Positions 20,445 through 29,206 of a DNA stretch of 64,000 nucleotides are shown here, in pieces. Every line of letters begins with the position of its first letter. Position 1 is the stretch's first letter. Below the pieces are notes generated by a model. The model searched no databases. It saw only the letters and a program-made list of their open reading frames with translations, and was not told where the DNA came from. This stretch comes from Salinisphaera hydrothermalis C41B8. GTDB lineage: Bacteria; Pseudomonadota; Gammaproteobacteria; Nevskiales; Salinisphaeraceae. The position numbers and the translations under genes were made by a program. Where the stretch lies: the NCBI RefSeq assembly GCF_000732535.1, contig NZ_APNK01000008.1:62001-126000 (forward strand). Direction: 5' to 3'.

Positions 20445-21287
20445 TTAGAGGGCCGGGGTTTCGGTCACATAGCTCGTGGGTATAACGCTTGACGGTAACG
20501 GGCGCACACGCCCGATATCCAGCCAGATCTGCTCGGGCGAATGGAAATCCGATCCGACCGAGCCGGCCAGAGCATGCTCTCGGGCATCGCGGGCTGACTG
20601 ACTCTCCTGTTCGAGCGAACTCACACCGGTACAGATTTCGAGTGCGTCGCCGCCGGCTTCAGCGAATGCTGCGACCATCCGACGGCGCCACGCGCCCGAA
20701 CATCCGTAACCGAAGGGGTGCGCGAGTACGGCCGTGCCGCTGGCGGCATGTATCCACGCGATCACCTCGGCGAGTTCGGCCCATACGGTGCGTCGATACC
20801 CGGGCCGCCCCGGTCGCAGGTAGCGTTTGAAGGCGTCCTGACGATTGCGTGCCAGGCCGTCGGCGACCAGCAGATCGGCGTAATGCGAGCGGGTGATCTG
20901 GCCGCCATCGGCATGGGCACGGGCGCGCGCGAGTCCGTCGTGTAATCCAATACGCGCCAGCCGCTCGCCGATGTCGGCGGCGCGAGTCTCGCGTTCGTCC
21001 TGATGCCGCGCCAGGCCGTCCATCAGGACCGGGTGGTCAATGTCGAGCCCGAGGCCAACGACGTGAAGCGTCCGGCGTTGCCAGGTCACCGATATCTCGG
21101 CGCCCGGGATCAAGTCGATATCGTGCGTCGCGGCGGCGCGGCGCGCTTCGGGAATTCCGGCGATCGTGTCGTGATCGGTCAGGGCCAGGCGCTGCACACC
21201 TCGTGATTTCGCTCGCGCTACGAGAGCAGCGGGTGAAAGATGGCCATCGGAAGCGGTGGAATGGGTGTGCAGATCGATCATGGACAC
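20445..21287 (-). CDS. PHP-domain phosphoesterase (YciV/RNase AM-like)
   Basis: A 280-residue PHP-superfamily protein. The four metal-binding motifs are visible: DLHTHSTASDG (about residue 5), LTDHDT (about 36), PGAEIS (about 62), and HPF/GSDFH towards the C-terminus. The closest known group is YciV of E. coli, described as a 5'-3' exoribonuclease that matures rRNA ends and hydrolyses 3',5'-nucleotide bisphosphates. It diverges from the cardiolipin synthase gene with 68 bases between the starts. The family is sure; the exact substrate is inferred from similarity. Confidence 0.88.
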   Translation of the reverse strand: MSMIDLHTHSTASDGHLSPAALVARAKSRGVQRLALTDHDTIAGIPEARRAAATHDIDLIPGAEISVTWQRRTLHVVGLGLDIDHPVLMDGLARHQDERETRAADIGERLARIGLHDGLARARAHADGGQITRSHYADLLVADGLARNRQDAFKRYLRPGRPGYRRTVWAELAEVIAWIHAASGTAVLAHPFGYGCSGAWRRRMVAAFAEAGGDALEICTGVSSLEQESQSARDAREHALAGSVGSDFHSPEQIWLDIGRVRPLPSSVIPTSYVTETPAL

Positions 21288-21355
21288 GCGCCGTACTCGG
21301 GCGCGCTATCGTGGTGCGCCGAACCCACAGCATAGCGGCCGATGGAGCACGCTGC

Positions 21356-22792
21356 ATGATCAATCTTGGCATCCTGCCCTTGTGGGCATTGGCGATTCAC
21401 TTGGCCGTCGAGCTGGCATTGATCGCGCGTGTTCTTCTCAAGCCTTATCGCGATCCGGCGGCGCGCGTCGCCTGGTTGGTCGTGCTGATCGCATTGCCGG
21501 TGGCCGGAATTATCGTCTATCTGCTATTGGGCGAAACCAGCATCGGGCGTCGCTACACGCAGCGAATGCGCACGGTGCTCGAACAGTTGCCGGCGCCCGC
21601 TTCGGTTACGACAGTGCATACGCCCGATGCTCGGGTTCAGCATCTATTCGAGATGGTGACCTCGATCAACGGCTTCATGCCGTGTGCCGGCAACCACTTC
21701 GAGTTCCCGGACGGCGCCGATGCGACGATCGATGCCTTGGTCGCGGATATCGATGCGGCCAGGCGCCACGTCCATCTGTTGTTCTATATCTGGCTGACCG
21801 ACCGCAACGGCCTGCGCGTGGTGGCCGCGATCGAGCGTGCCGCGGCGCGAGGCGTCACTTGCCGCGTGATGGTGGACGCGGTCGGTTCGCGCGGGTTGAT
21901 CAAATCGAAATACTGGCGCGCCATGCAGGACGCCGGTGCCTCGACCGCCGTGGCGCTTCCGGTAGGAAACCCCGCGCTGCATGTCTTCGTGGGCCGTGTG
22001 GATCTGCGCAACCATCGCAAGATCGTGGTGATCGACAACGAAATCACATACGCCGGTAGCCAGAACTGTGCCGATGCGGCATTCGCGATCAAGAAGAAAT
22101 ACGCGCCCTGGGTGGATGCGGTCATCCGTCTGGCCGGGCCGATCGCACGCCAGAATCAGTACCTGTTCGTGGCCGACTGGATGACGTATGCCGGCGAGGA
22201 TTGTCGGCATTGCCTGGACGAGCCGGCGCCGGCTGCGCGCGGCGATATCGTGGCCCAGGCCATCGGCACCGGGCCGACCGGGCGGTATTCCGCCGCGCCG
22301 GAGCTGCTCTGTGCGCTGGTCTACGCGGCGCGCAGCCAGCTCACGATTACGACGCCGTATTTCGTGCCGGATGATGCCTTGTTGCTGGCGCTGTGCTCGG
22401 CGGCGTATCGCGGTATCGATGTATGCATGGTCTTTCCGGCGCGCAACGACTCTCGCATTGTCGCCGCGGCCAGCCGGAGCTACTACCAGGAGTTGCTGGC
22501 CGCCGGCGTGCATATCTTCGAATACGAGCCGGGGCTGCTGCATGCCAAGACCTTGACCGTCGACGACGAGCTGACGCTGATTGGGTCGACCAATCTCGAT
22601 CGGCGCAGTTTCGATCTCAACTACGAGAACAATGTCTTGCTGCAATCGCGTGATGTCACCGCGGCTATACGGGCTCGTCAGGCACGCTTCATCGACGATT
22701 CGCATCCGGTCACGCTGGTTGATCTGAAGCGCGTTTCGGCGCCGCGGCAGGCCTGGCGCAACGCGCTGGCGATGCTGGGCCCGGTACTGTAA
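21356..22792 (+). CDS. cls: Cardiolipin synthase
   Basis: A 478-residue phospholipase-D-superfamily enzyme of the inner membrane that joins two phosphatidylglycerols to cardiolipin plus glycerol. Two N-terminal membrane helices (about 3-25 and 35-55, with VAWLVVLIALPVAGIIVYLL) precede the two HKD catalytic motifs. The first is NHRKIVVID with downstream GSQN (about 222). The second is HAKTLTVDDELTLIGSTNLD (about 398). The ATG at 21356 was chosen because it starts directly before the first helix. Confidence 0.94.
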   Translation: MINLGILPLWALAIHLAVELALIARVLLKPYRDPAARVAWLVVLIALPVAGIIVYLLLGETSIGRRYTQRMRTVLEQLPAPASVTTVHTPDARVQHLFEMVTSINGFMPCAGNHFEFPDGADATIDALVADIDAARRHVHLLFYIWLTDRNGLRVVAAIERAAARGVTCRVMVDAVGSRGLIKSKYWRAMQDAGASTAVALPVGNPALHVFVGRVDLRNHRKIVVIDNEITYAGSQNCADAAFAIKKKYAPWVDAVIRLAGPIARQNQYLFVADWMTYAGEDCRHCLDEPAPAARGDIVAQAIGTGPTGRYSAAPELLCALVYAARSQLTITTPYFVPDDALLLALCSAAYRGIDVCMVFPARNDSRIVAAASRSYYQELLAAGVHIFEYEPGLLHAKTLTVDDELTLIGSTNLDRRSFDLNYENNVLLQSRDVTAAIRARQARFIDDSHPVTLVDLKRVSAPRQAWRNALAMLGPVL

Positions 22793-22842
22793 GTCTTTTG
22801 CAATGCGTCCCGGCCCCGGAAGCGAAGCGAGCACAGCCGGAT

Positions 22843-22873
22843 AAAAAAAGGCCGTCGCATGCGACGGCCTTTT
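22843..22873. terminator. Bidirectional terminator between cls and the aldo/keto reductase
   Basis: The palindrome GGCCGTCGCATGCGACGGCC is flanked by a run of A on the left and TTTT on the right. It can therefore end transcription of both convergent genes. Confidence 0.88.
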
Positions 22874-22894
22874 AACTTCACCCGGAGAGGCGGA

Positions 22895-23950
22895 TCAGTC
22901 TTTGGCGAAGTTCGCGTGCAGCACCTGATCGGCCGGGCCGAGGCGGTCGCTGGCGGTCTGACGCTGATGCCAATAGGGATAGAGCAGCACCGGGCGGCTG
23001 ACCTGTTCGATCGCGGCGATTTCGTCGTCGGTCAGCTCGAGATTGGCGGCTGCCAGATTGTCGTCGAGCTGGTGTTCCTTGCGCGCGCCGATCACGGCGG
23101 TCGTCACGCCGGGGCGAGTCAGGATCCAGGCGAGTGCGACCTGTGCCGCCGAGACGCCGTGCGCATCCCCGACCTCCACCAGGGTTTCGATGATGTCGAA
23201 CAGTCGGGTCTCGTCAGAAATCGGCGGTTCTTGCCAGCCTTCCGAAAACCGCGTGCCTTCGGGCTTGTCGGCGTCGCGGCGATACTTGCCGGACAACAAC
23301 CCACCGGCCAGCGGGCTCCAGATCATGGTGCCCAGGCCCGAATCCACCGCGGCCGGCATGAGCTCGTATTCGGCCTCGCGCGCTTGTGCGGTGTAGTGGA
23401 TCTGCTGGCTGATCGGCTTGATGAAGCCCTCGCGTTCGCAGATCGCCTGTACCTTCATGGCGTGCCAGGCCGAGAAGTTGGAGATGCCGTAGTAGCGGAT
23501 CTTGCCGTGGCGGACGAGCGTATCGAAGGTTTCCAGCGTTTCCTCGAGCGGTGTAATACCGTCCCACTGGTGCATTTGATACAGATCAATGTGGTCCCGG
23601 CCGAGCCGCTTGAGACTGGCCTCGAGTTGCTCGCGAATATGAAAGCGCGACAGGCCACGATCGTTGACGCCGTCGCCCATGGGAAAACGCACCTTCGTGG
23701 CGATGAGCACATCGTTGAGCTTGTCGCCTAGCGCCTGGCCGAGTATCTCCTCCGATGCGCCGCCCGAATACATATTGGCGGTATCGAAGGTGTTGATGCC
23801 GGCATCCAGTGCCTTGTCGACCATCGTACGGGCGCCAGAGACATCCGTGTTGCCGACCTTGGCCATGTTGCCCTGGCCCCCGAACGTCATGGTGCCCAGG
23901 GTCAGTTTGGACACCTTGAGACCGGAGTTGCCGAGCTGGCGATATTCCAT
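22895..23950 (-). CDS. Aldo/keto reductase
   Basis: A 351-residue NADPH-dependent TIM-barrel oxidoreductase. The catalytic tetrad regions are present: FDTANMYSGGASEE (Asp, Tyr; about 55), ATKVRF (Lys; about 84) and LYQMHQWD (His; about 125). The coenzyme-binding tail VTTAVIGARKEHQL lies near residue 293. It resembles the YajO/Tas-type branch. The physiological substrate is unknown. It converges with cls on a shared terminator and has its own promoter to the right. Confidence 0.9.
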   Translation of the reverse strand: MEYRQLGNSGLKVSKLTLGTMTFGGQGNMAKVGNTDVSGARTMVDKALDAGINTFDTANMYSGGASEEILGQALGDKLNDVLIATKVRFPMGDGVNDRGLSRFHIREQLEASLKRLGRDHIDLYQMHQWDGITPLEETLETFDTLVRHGKIRYYGISNFSAWHAMKVQAICEREGFIKPISQQIHYTAQAREAEYELMPAAVDSGLGTMIWSPLAGGLLSGKYRRDADKPEGTRFSEGWQEPPISDETRLFDIIETLVEVGDAHGVSAAQVALAWILTRPGVTTAVIGARKEHQLDDNLAAANLELTDDEIAAIEQVSRPVLLYPYWHQRQTASDRLGPADQVLHANFAKD

Positions 23951-24151
23951 TTATCGCTCCGTTTGTGATTTACAGGCCCAAAGGATGAACATACCTGAGG
24001 TCGAAGTTCAACATTCATCGGTGACGCTCAAGCCAAAGCGCTTGTCGGCTATCATGGGCAACCTGAATTCATCTCATCGAGCTGCCGTCATGCCTGCGTG
24101 CCCGTGGCCGGGCGTCCGCGCTGATCTGCAGCGATTCCGGGTGCCGCCGCC

Positions 24152-25153
24152 GTGAAAAATGATCTGGCACGACGCTTGTTCGGCGGGCGGGCTTTGCCCA
24201 GCCCGGGAGCGGCCGAGTTCGAGGTCATCCATCGGCGGGCCGGGGTGTCGGTGCGCTATTATGCGCCGGCCGGCGCGCCCGACAGCCGGCCGCAACCGCG
24301 CACGCCGCTGGTGCTGGTGCCGCCGCTGGCGGCCGACATCCAGATCTACGACCGGCGCAACCAACATAGCCTGGTGGCTTATCTGTCGGCCCGCGGTTTC
24401 GATCTCTATCTGATCGACTGGGGGTGGCCGACGCGGGCCGACGATCGTCGGCATCTCAGCGATTATTTCGCGGCGCTGCTGCCGGAAATGCTCAATCGCG
24501 TGCGTTTCCATAGCGGGCGGCGTCGTCTGAGCCTGCACGGCTGGCGCCTGGGTGGGCTGCTCGCCCTGTGCTATGCCGCCGTCAGCCCGGCCGATGATGT
24601 GGCCGGGCTGGTGTTGCTCGACACGTGTATCGACTATGCCGTCGAACCGGCACCGGACCGGCCGCGCGACCGGCTGCGCCGGCAAGCAGGGCGCTGGCGA
24701 CGCCTGGCGGGGCTGCGCGCCAGCCAGTTGCCGGTGAGCGCGCTGCACATGCCGAGCTGGCTGCAGTCGATTGCGCGTCACGCCGTTCTGGGCTCGACCC
24801 AGCCGCCGGATGATGACGCGCTTCGTTCCCGGGCTTATCCCGGCGGCGTCGTGGCCGATGTCATCGATCATCTGTGGACCGACAACGCACTGGCTGCGGG
24901 CCGATTGCCCGCGGCCAACGCCGGTGCGCGGCTGGCCGACGTCAAGGTGCCCATTCTTTTCATTGCCGATGCCGATCATCCGGCGTGTTCGCCCGTCTGC
25001 GGCGATCGTCTCGCTGCGGTGGTGGGCAGCCAACGCGTTGAACGCGAGTGGACGCACGGTGACCCGCAGCATCCGGCGTGCGGGGCGCTGATGGCTCGCC
25101 GTAGCTGGTCGCGTCTGGCCGACTGGCTGATCGCGCTCGACGCCGAGCCATGA
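24152..25153 (+). CDS. PHA-synthase-like alpha/beta hydrolase lacking the nucleophile Cys
   Basis: A 333-residue alpha/beta-hydrolase fold that resembles class III polyhydroxyalkanoate synthase (PhaC). It shows TPLVLVPPLAADIQIYD near residue 50, FDLYLIDWGWPTRADD near 82, and VKVPILFIADADHPACSP near 267. The family's lipase-like box is G-x-C-x-G-G. Here the position reads HGWRLGGLL (about residue 131), so the nucleophilic Cys is Arg. A C-terminal His is present in WTHGDPQHP. The protein therefore probably cannot polymerise and may be a pseudoenzyme or use another mechanism. The start is GTG at 24152. No phaE, phaA or phaB neighbours are present. Confidence 0.72.
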   Translation: MKNDLARRLFGGRALPSPGAAEFEVIHRRAGVSVRYYAPAGAPDSRPQPRTPLVLVPPLAADIQIYDRRNQHSLVAYLSARGFDLYLIDWGWPTRADDRRHLSDYFAALLPEMLNRVRFHSGRRRLSLHGWRLGGLLALCYAAVSPADDVAGLVLLDTCIDYAVEPAPDRPRDRLRRQAGRWRRLAGLRASQLPVSALHMPSWLQSIARHAVLGSTQPPDDDALRSRAYPGGVVADVIDHLWTDNALAAGRLPAANAGARLADVKVPILFIADADHPACSPVCGDRLAAVVGSQRVEREWTHGDPQHPACGALMARRSWSRLADWLIALDAEP

Positions 25154-25240
25154 CGTGGCGCGCGTTTATCGCTATGTTCGGGGCATAGCGATAACCACGC
25201 ACGCGCCGGGTGATAGAGCCCGGAAGCGTTGGAGCAGGCA

Positions 25241-26902
25241 ATGGCACAGCGTACCGATGCTCTGGTAATCGGAGCCGGGCTGGCCGGGCTCGTGGCGGCG
25301 GTCGAACTGGCCGAGGCCGGACGTTCGGTCCGTATTCTCGAGCAGGAAGGCGACAATTCGGTCGGTGGCCAGGCGCACTGGTCGCTGGGCGGGCTGTTTC
25401 TTGTCGATACGCCCGAGCAGCGCCGCATGGGCATCGTCGACTCCGCGGAACTCGCGTGGCAAGACTGGCTCGGATCGGCCGGTTTCGATCGAGTCGAGGA
25501 TCACTGGCCGCGTCGTACGGCCGAAGCGTTCGTCGAGTTTGCCGCCGGTGGTATGCGCGACTGGCTGCATGGCCTCGGCATGCGCTGGTTTCCGGTGGTC
25601 GGTTGGGCCGAACGCGGCGGGGCCATGGCCGATGGCCACGGCAATTCGGTACCGCGTTTCCATATCACCTGGGGCACCGGCCCGGGCGTGCTCGCGCCGT
25701 TCCTCCGACGCATCAAAAAACACGTCAAACACGGACGCGTCGTAATCAACTGCCGGCATCGGGTCGACGGGTTGACGACGACTCAGGGCCGGGTCGCCGG
25801 CGCGACGGGCGCCGTGCTGGCACCGAGTAACGTCGAGCGCGGGCAACGCTCGTCGCGCGACGAGATCGATGTGTTCGAATACGGCGCCGAGGTGGTCGTC
25901 GTGGCCTCTGGCGGTATCGGTGGCGACCACGACAAAGTGCGCGCGCACTGGCCGGTCGAACGGCTTGGGGCGCCCCCGGCTCGCATGCTGTCGGGTGTGC
26001 CGCATCATGTAGATGGCCGCATGATCGATATCGCCGCCGATGATGCCCGGGCCGCGATCATCAACGCGGATCGCATGTGGCATTACACCGAAGGCGTGGC
26101 CAACTGGAGCCCGATCTGGCCGGCGCACGGTATTCGTATCATCCCAGGGCCGTCATCGCTATGGCTCGACGCTACCGGCCGCCGGTTACCCGCGCCGTGT
26201 CTGCCGGGCTTCGATACGCTCACCACGCTGCGCGAGATTCTGGCCACGGGTCACGATTATTCCTGGTTCGTGCTCGATCAATCGATCATCGAAAAAGAGT
26301 TCGCTTTGTCGGGCTCCGAGCAGAATCCGGACATGACGTCGCAATCGTGGCGCGCGGTGCTGCGGTCGCGCCTGTCGAGCGGCGCGCCGCCGCCGGTCGA
26401 GGCCTTCAAGGCCAAGGGCGCGGATTTCGTCGTGGCCGACGATGTGGCGCAATTGGCCGCCGGCATGAACCGCCTGACTGGCGAGAGGTTGATCGACGCT
26501 CGGGAGCTCGAGGCGACGATCACGGCGCGCGATCGTCAGGTGGTTAACGGCTTTGCCAAGGATGCTCAGATCACCGCCATTCACGGTGCCCGCCGTTATC
26601 GCGGCGACCGCCTGTTTCGCGTCGCCAAGCCGCATCGATTGCTCGATCCCGTGCACGGGCCGCTGATTGCCGTGCGCCTGCATATTCTCACGCGCAAGAC
26701 CCTGGGCGGCCTGCATACCGATATCGACGGCCGTGTGCTCGACGGGCGCGGTGAGGCCATCCCGGGCTTATACGGCGTAGGCGAGGCAGCCGGATTCGGC
26801 GGCGGCGGATACCACGGTTACAACGCGCTTGAAGGCACATTCCTCGGCGGCTGCCTGTTTTCAGGGCGCCGTGCCGGCCGGCACGCGGCGGGCCAATTGT
26901 GA
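25241..26902 (+). CDS. FAD-dependent dehydrogenase, 3-ketosteroid-dehydrogenase-like (COG3573 type)
   Basis: A 553-residue flavoprotein. The N-terminal dinucleotide fold is clear: DALVIGAGLAGLVAAVELAEAG, followed by the acidic ribose-binding Glu in ILEQEGD. The C-terminal FAD motif GLYGVGEAAGFGGGGYHGYN is also present. The overall layout is that of the fumarate reductase/KsdD superfamily, in the group usually annotated as FAD-binding dehydrogenase. The substrate is unknown. The ATG at 25241 was preferred to an upstream TTG (25229), because a GGAGCAGG-like ribosome binding site precedes it. No steroid-degradation genes are nearby, so a steroid role is not supported by context. Confidence 0.85.
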   Translation: MAQRTDALVIGAGLAGLVAAVELAEAGRSVRILEQEGDNSVGGQAHWSLGGLFLVDTPEQRRMGIVDSAELAWQDWLGSAGFDRVEDHWPRRTAEAFVEFAAGGMRDWLHGLGMRWFPVVGWAERGGAMADGHGNSVPRFHITWGTGPGVLAPFLRRIKKHVKHGRVVINCRHRVDGLTTTQGRVAGATGAVLAPSNVERGQRSSRDEIDVFEYGAEVVVVASGGIGGDHDKVRAHWPVERLGAPPARMLSGVPHHVDGRMIDIAADDARAAIINADRMWHYTEGVANWSPIWPAHGIRIIPGPSSLWLDATGRRLPAPCLPGFDTLTTLREILATGHDYSWFVLDQSIIEKEFALSGSEQNPDMTSQSWRAVLRSRLSSGAPPPVEAFKAKGADFVVADDVAQLAAGMNRLTGERLIDARELEATITARDRQVVNGFAKDAQITAIHGARRYRGDRLFRVAKPHRLLDPVHGPLIAVRLHILTRKTLGGLHTDIDGRVLDGRGEAIPGLYGVGEAAGFGGGGYHGYNALEGTFLGGCLFSGRRAGRHAAGQL

Positions 26903-27106
26903 GCGGGCAGGGCGCGTTCGTCGTTCGTGGCCGCGTCTCCGCTACGCTCATCGGATGTGACATCGGGGCGTCGACTGTCGGCGGGTCGGTTGCGTTATAC
27001 CGGCGCGCCGAAACGGCTGGATTCTTGCTTGCACCCGGTAAAAGACCACGATAGCGATACCGGTGTCGGAGACGTCGATCTCCGCGGACGGTGGGACGGA
27101 TCAGCC

Positions 27107-27802
27107 ATGCGCTACAAGACTCTGCTGTTCGATCTCGACGGCACCTTGACCGACCCGTACGAAGGCATCACGCGTTGCGTTGCGTATGCGCTGTCGTGCC
27201 AGGGCATCGAAGTCGCGGACCGGCGTCATCTGGCCGGCTTCATCGGCCCGCCGCTCAAGGCGTCATTCCGCGAGCGCTATGGCATGTCGGACGCCGAGGC
27301 CGAACAGGCGGTCGCCGATTATCGCGTACGCTTCGGCGATGTCGGCCTGTACGAAAACACGCTCTACGACGGCATCGTCGAACTGCTGACGCAGCTGCGC
27401 GCGAGCGGCCGCCAACTGTTCGTAGCGACCTCCAAGCCGTGGTTCTATGCGCGCCAGATCGTCGCGCATTTCGGTCTCGACGACTATTTCGGCAAGGTCT
27501 ATGGCAGCGAGCTGGACGGCAAGCGTACTGAAAAATCGGTATTGATCGCCCATATCCTGCGTGAAGAAAGTCTGCGACCCGACGAAACGCTCATGATTGG
27601 CGATCGCCGTTTCGACGTGCAGGGCGCGCGCCACAACGGGGTACCGGCCGCCGCCGTGAGCTATGGCTATGGCTCGTCCCAGGAGCTGGCTGAAGCCGCA
27701 CCCGACCATGTCTTCGATTCGCCGGCAGGTATTGCAAGTTACCTTTTAGCCAACGCCGCGGCCGGCATGTCGCGGCAACAATACGGCGGCGTATTGCGAT
27801 AA
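27107..27802 (+). CDS. HAD-family hydrolase, phosphoglycolate-phosphatase-like
   Basis: A 231-residue haloacid-dehalogenase-superfamily phosphatase. Motif I is LLFDLDGTLTDPYEG (nucleophile Asp at about residue 8). Motif II is LFVATSKPW with Ser/Thr. Motifs III/IV are seen as Lys in DGKRTEKS and MIGDRRFDVQGA. The helical cap (about 18-80) is of the Gph/PpaX type. It probably dephosphorylates a small metabolite in the cytosol; the substrate cannot be told. The ATG at 27107 begins directly before motif I. Confidence 0.88.
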   Translation: MRYKTLLFDLDGTLTDPYEGITRCVAYALSCQGIEVADRRHLAGFIGPPLKASFRERYGMSDAEAEQAVADYRVRFGDVGLYENTLYDGIVELLTQLRASGRQLFVATSKPWFYARQIVAHFGLDDYFGKVYGSELDGKRTEKSVLIAHILREESLRPDETLMIGDRRFDVQGARHNGVPAAAVSYGYGSSQELAEAAPDHVFDSPAGIASYLLANAAAGMSRQQYGGVLR

Positions 27803-27834
27803 CCTAACGCGGCCTTTTCGAACCCATTGCCGCC

Positions 27835-28653
27835 ATGACCGAAACCCTGGATCGCACGCCGTTATCCGTTCTGTTGTCGCAACTGCAGCCTAGTGGCGAT
27901 GCCTGGGAAATTGATATTCCCGAAGACTGGCTGCAGGGGCGGGCCATCTACGGTGGCTTGTCCGCCGCGGTCTGTCTGGCCGCGGTGACGGCGGCGGTCG
28001 ACGATCTGGCGCCGCTGCGTTCGGCGCAGATCGCGTTTGTCGGCCCCGCCGGCCCCGGGGTATGCGTTCGCCCCAGCATTCTTCGCCAGGGCAAGTCGAT
28101 GGCGTTTGTCGCCGCCGACATGACCAGCAGCGACAAGCCCGCCGTTCGGGCCACCTTCGGCTTCGGCGCAGCGCGTGAGTCCGCGCTCGCATACGAGCAT
28201 GTGAGCGCGCCGGATGTCGCCGACCCGGCCGAGGGCGGGCGCTTCTTCGAGGACCGCGAGGGCCGCAATCTCGGGCCGAACTTCGCTCGGCACTTCGATA
28301 GTGCGTGGGCGGCCGGCGCTACACCGATCAGCGGCGCGGGCACACCGGAATTCTGCGTCTGGATGCGTCATCGGGACGTCGCCATGCGCGATTCGCTGCT
28401 CGGCCTGGTTGCGCTGGCCGATGCCTTGCCGCCCGCGGCCATGGCGCGCATGACGGCGCCCGCTCCGGTCAGCAGCGTTACCTGGCAGTTCGATCTGTTG
28501 CATGACCGGCCAGCCACGGATGACGGTTGGTGGCTGTGTCGCTCATCCGCCGAACAGATCGCCGACGGTTACTCGGCCCAGCACATGACGATCTGGAACA
28601 GTCAGCGCGAGCCGGTGCTGGTCGGGCGGCAATCGGTCGCCGTCTTTGCCTGA
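27835..28653 (+). CDS. Acyl-CoA thioesterase-like protein (TesB-type double hotdog)
   Basis: A 272-residue protein of the thioesterase-like family with two hotdog folds. The first is about 20-120, with IYGGLSAAVCLAAV as the central helix. The second is about 160-270, ending WNSQREPVLVGRQSVAVF. It is expected to hydrolyse acyl-CoA thioesters in the cytosol. The acyl specificity is unknown. The gene starts 32 bases after the HAD gene in the same direction, so the two may be co-transcribed. Confidence 0.82.
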   Translation: MTETLDRTPLSVLLSQLQPSGDAWEIDIPEDWLQGRAIYGGLSAAVCLAAVTAAVDDLAPLRSAQIAFVGPAGPGVCVRPSILRQGKSMAFVAADMTSSDKPAVRATFGFGAARESALAYEHVSAPDVADPAEGGRFFEDREGRNLGPNFARHFDSAWAAGATPISGAGTPEFCVWMRHRDVAMRDSLLGLVALADALPPAAMARMTAPAPVSSVTWQFDLLHDRPATDDGWWLCRSSAEQIADGYSAQHMTIWNSQREPVLVGRQSVAVFA

Positions 28654-29206
28654 GTCGCGCATCGGTGGGGCCGCCTCGAGCGGCCGCACCTCGATGCCGT
28701 AACGCGCGGTCGGCCCGACTTAAACGGCCGGGCCGCGCGATCGACAAAGCGTGTGGGCGAGGCGCTGGCCTGTCGATGCCGACAACCGGCAAGCATGCGG
28801 CGTGAAAACAAGCCCGTCTGTGCTCGCTCGATTTCTCCGTCCCGGGGGCTCGAGCGTTACTGATATGCCAGTACGCGCGCCGCAGCGGCCGGACATCCAC
28901 GCCTGACGCCGCCGTTCCTCTGGCGGTCGCGTAATACGGCCGGCTCGGTTTGCCCGCCGGCCACGATCCATCAGCGCAGGTATCCGCTGTCAGCCCGGTT
29001 GATGCGAACCGGGCCTGGATGCCATGTGCGCGTTCCGGGTCTCGCTCTCCCATTTGTATCGCGAGTTGCCCACGTGAGCGGATTGGATGCATTTGGTGTT
29101 GCAAATGCGAATGAGTCGCAAATACAATTGATCAGGTCGGCCGGTCCATGACTCGGCCGTGTGGCCAATGACGACAACACGACGACTCAGGGAGAGCACA
29201 AGGGAC
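28654..29206. other. Intergenic region upstream of the siderophore operon
   Basis: About 550 bases without a convincing gene. Open frames on either strand have Arg/Pro-rich shadow composition. The last ~150 bases drop in GC and hold a candidate Fur site, so the siderophore operon promoter most likely lies there. Confidence 0.5.
29101..29119 (+). promoter_or_regulatory. Candidate Fur box upstream of the siderophore receptor/des operon
   Basis: The 19-mer GCAAATGCGAATGAGTCGC matches the classical Fur consensus GATAATGATAATCATTATC at 12 of 19 positions. It lies 88 bases before the receptor start in a local AT-richer stretch. Iron repression of the downstream siderophore genes would be expected from their role. 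The match is moderate, so this is a candidate only. Confidence 0.4.

Noticed and set aside
28478-29104. 208-codon minus-strand frame upstream of the siderophore receptor
   Set aside because: No domain or ribosome binding site; Arg/Pro/Ala composition of a shadow frame, and it overlaps the thioesterase 3' end.
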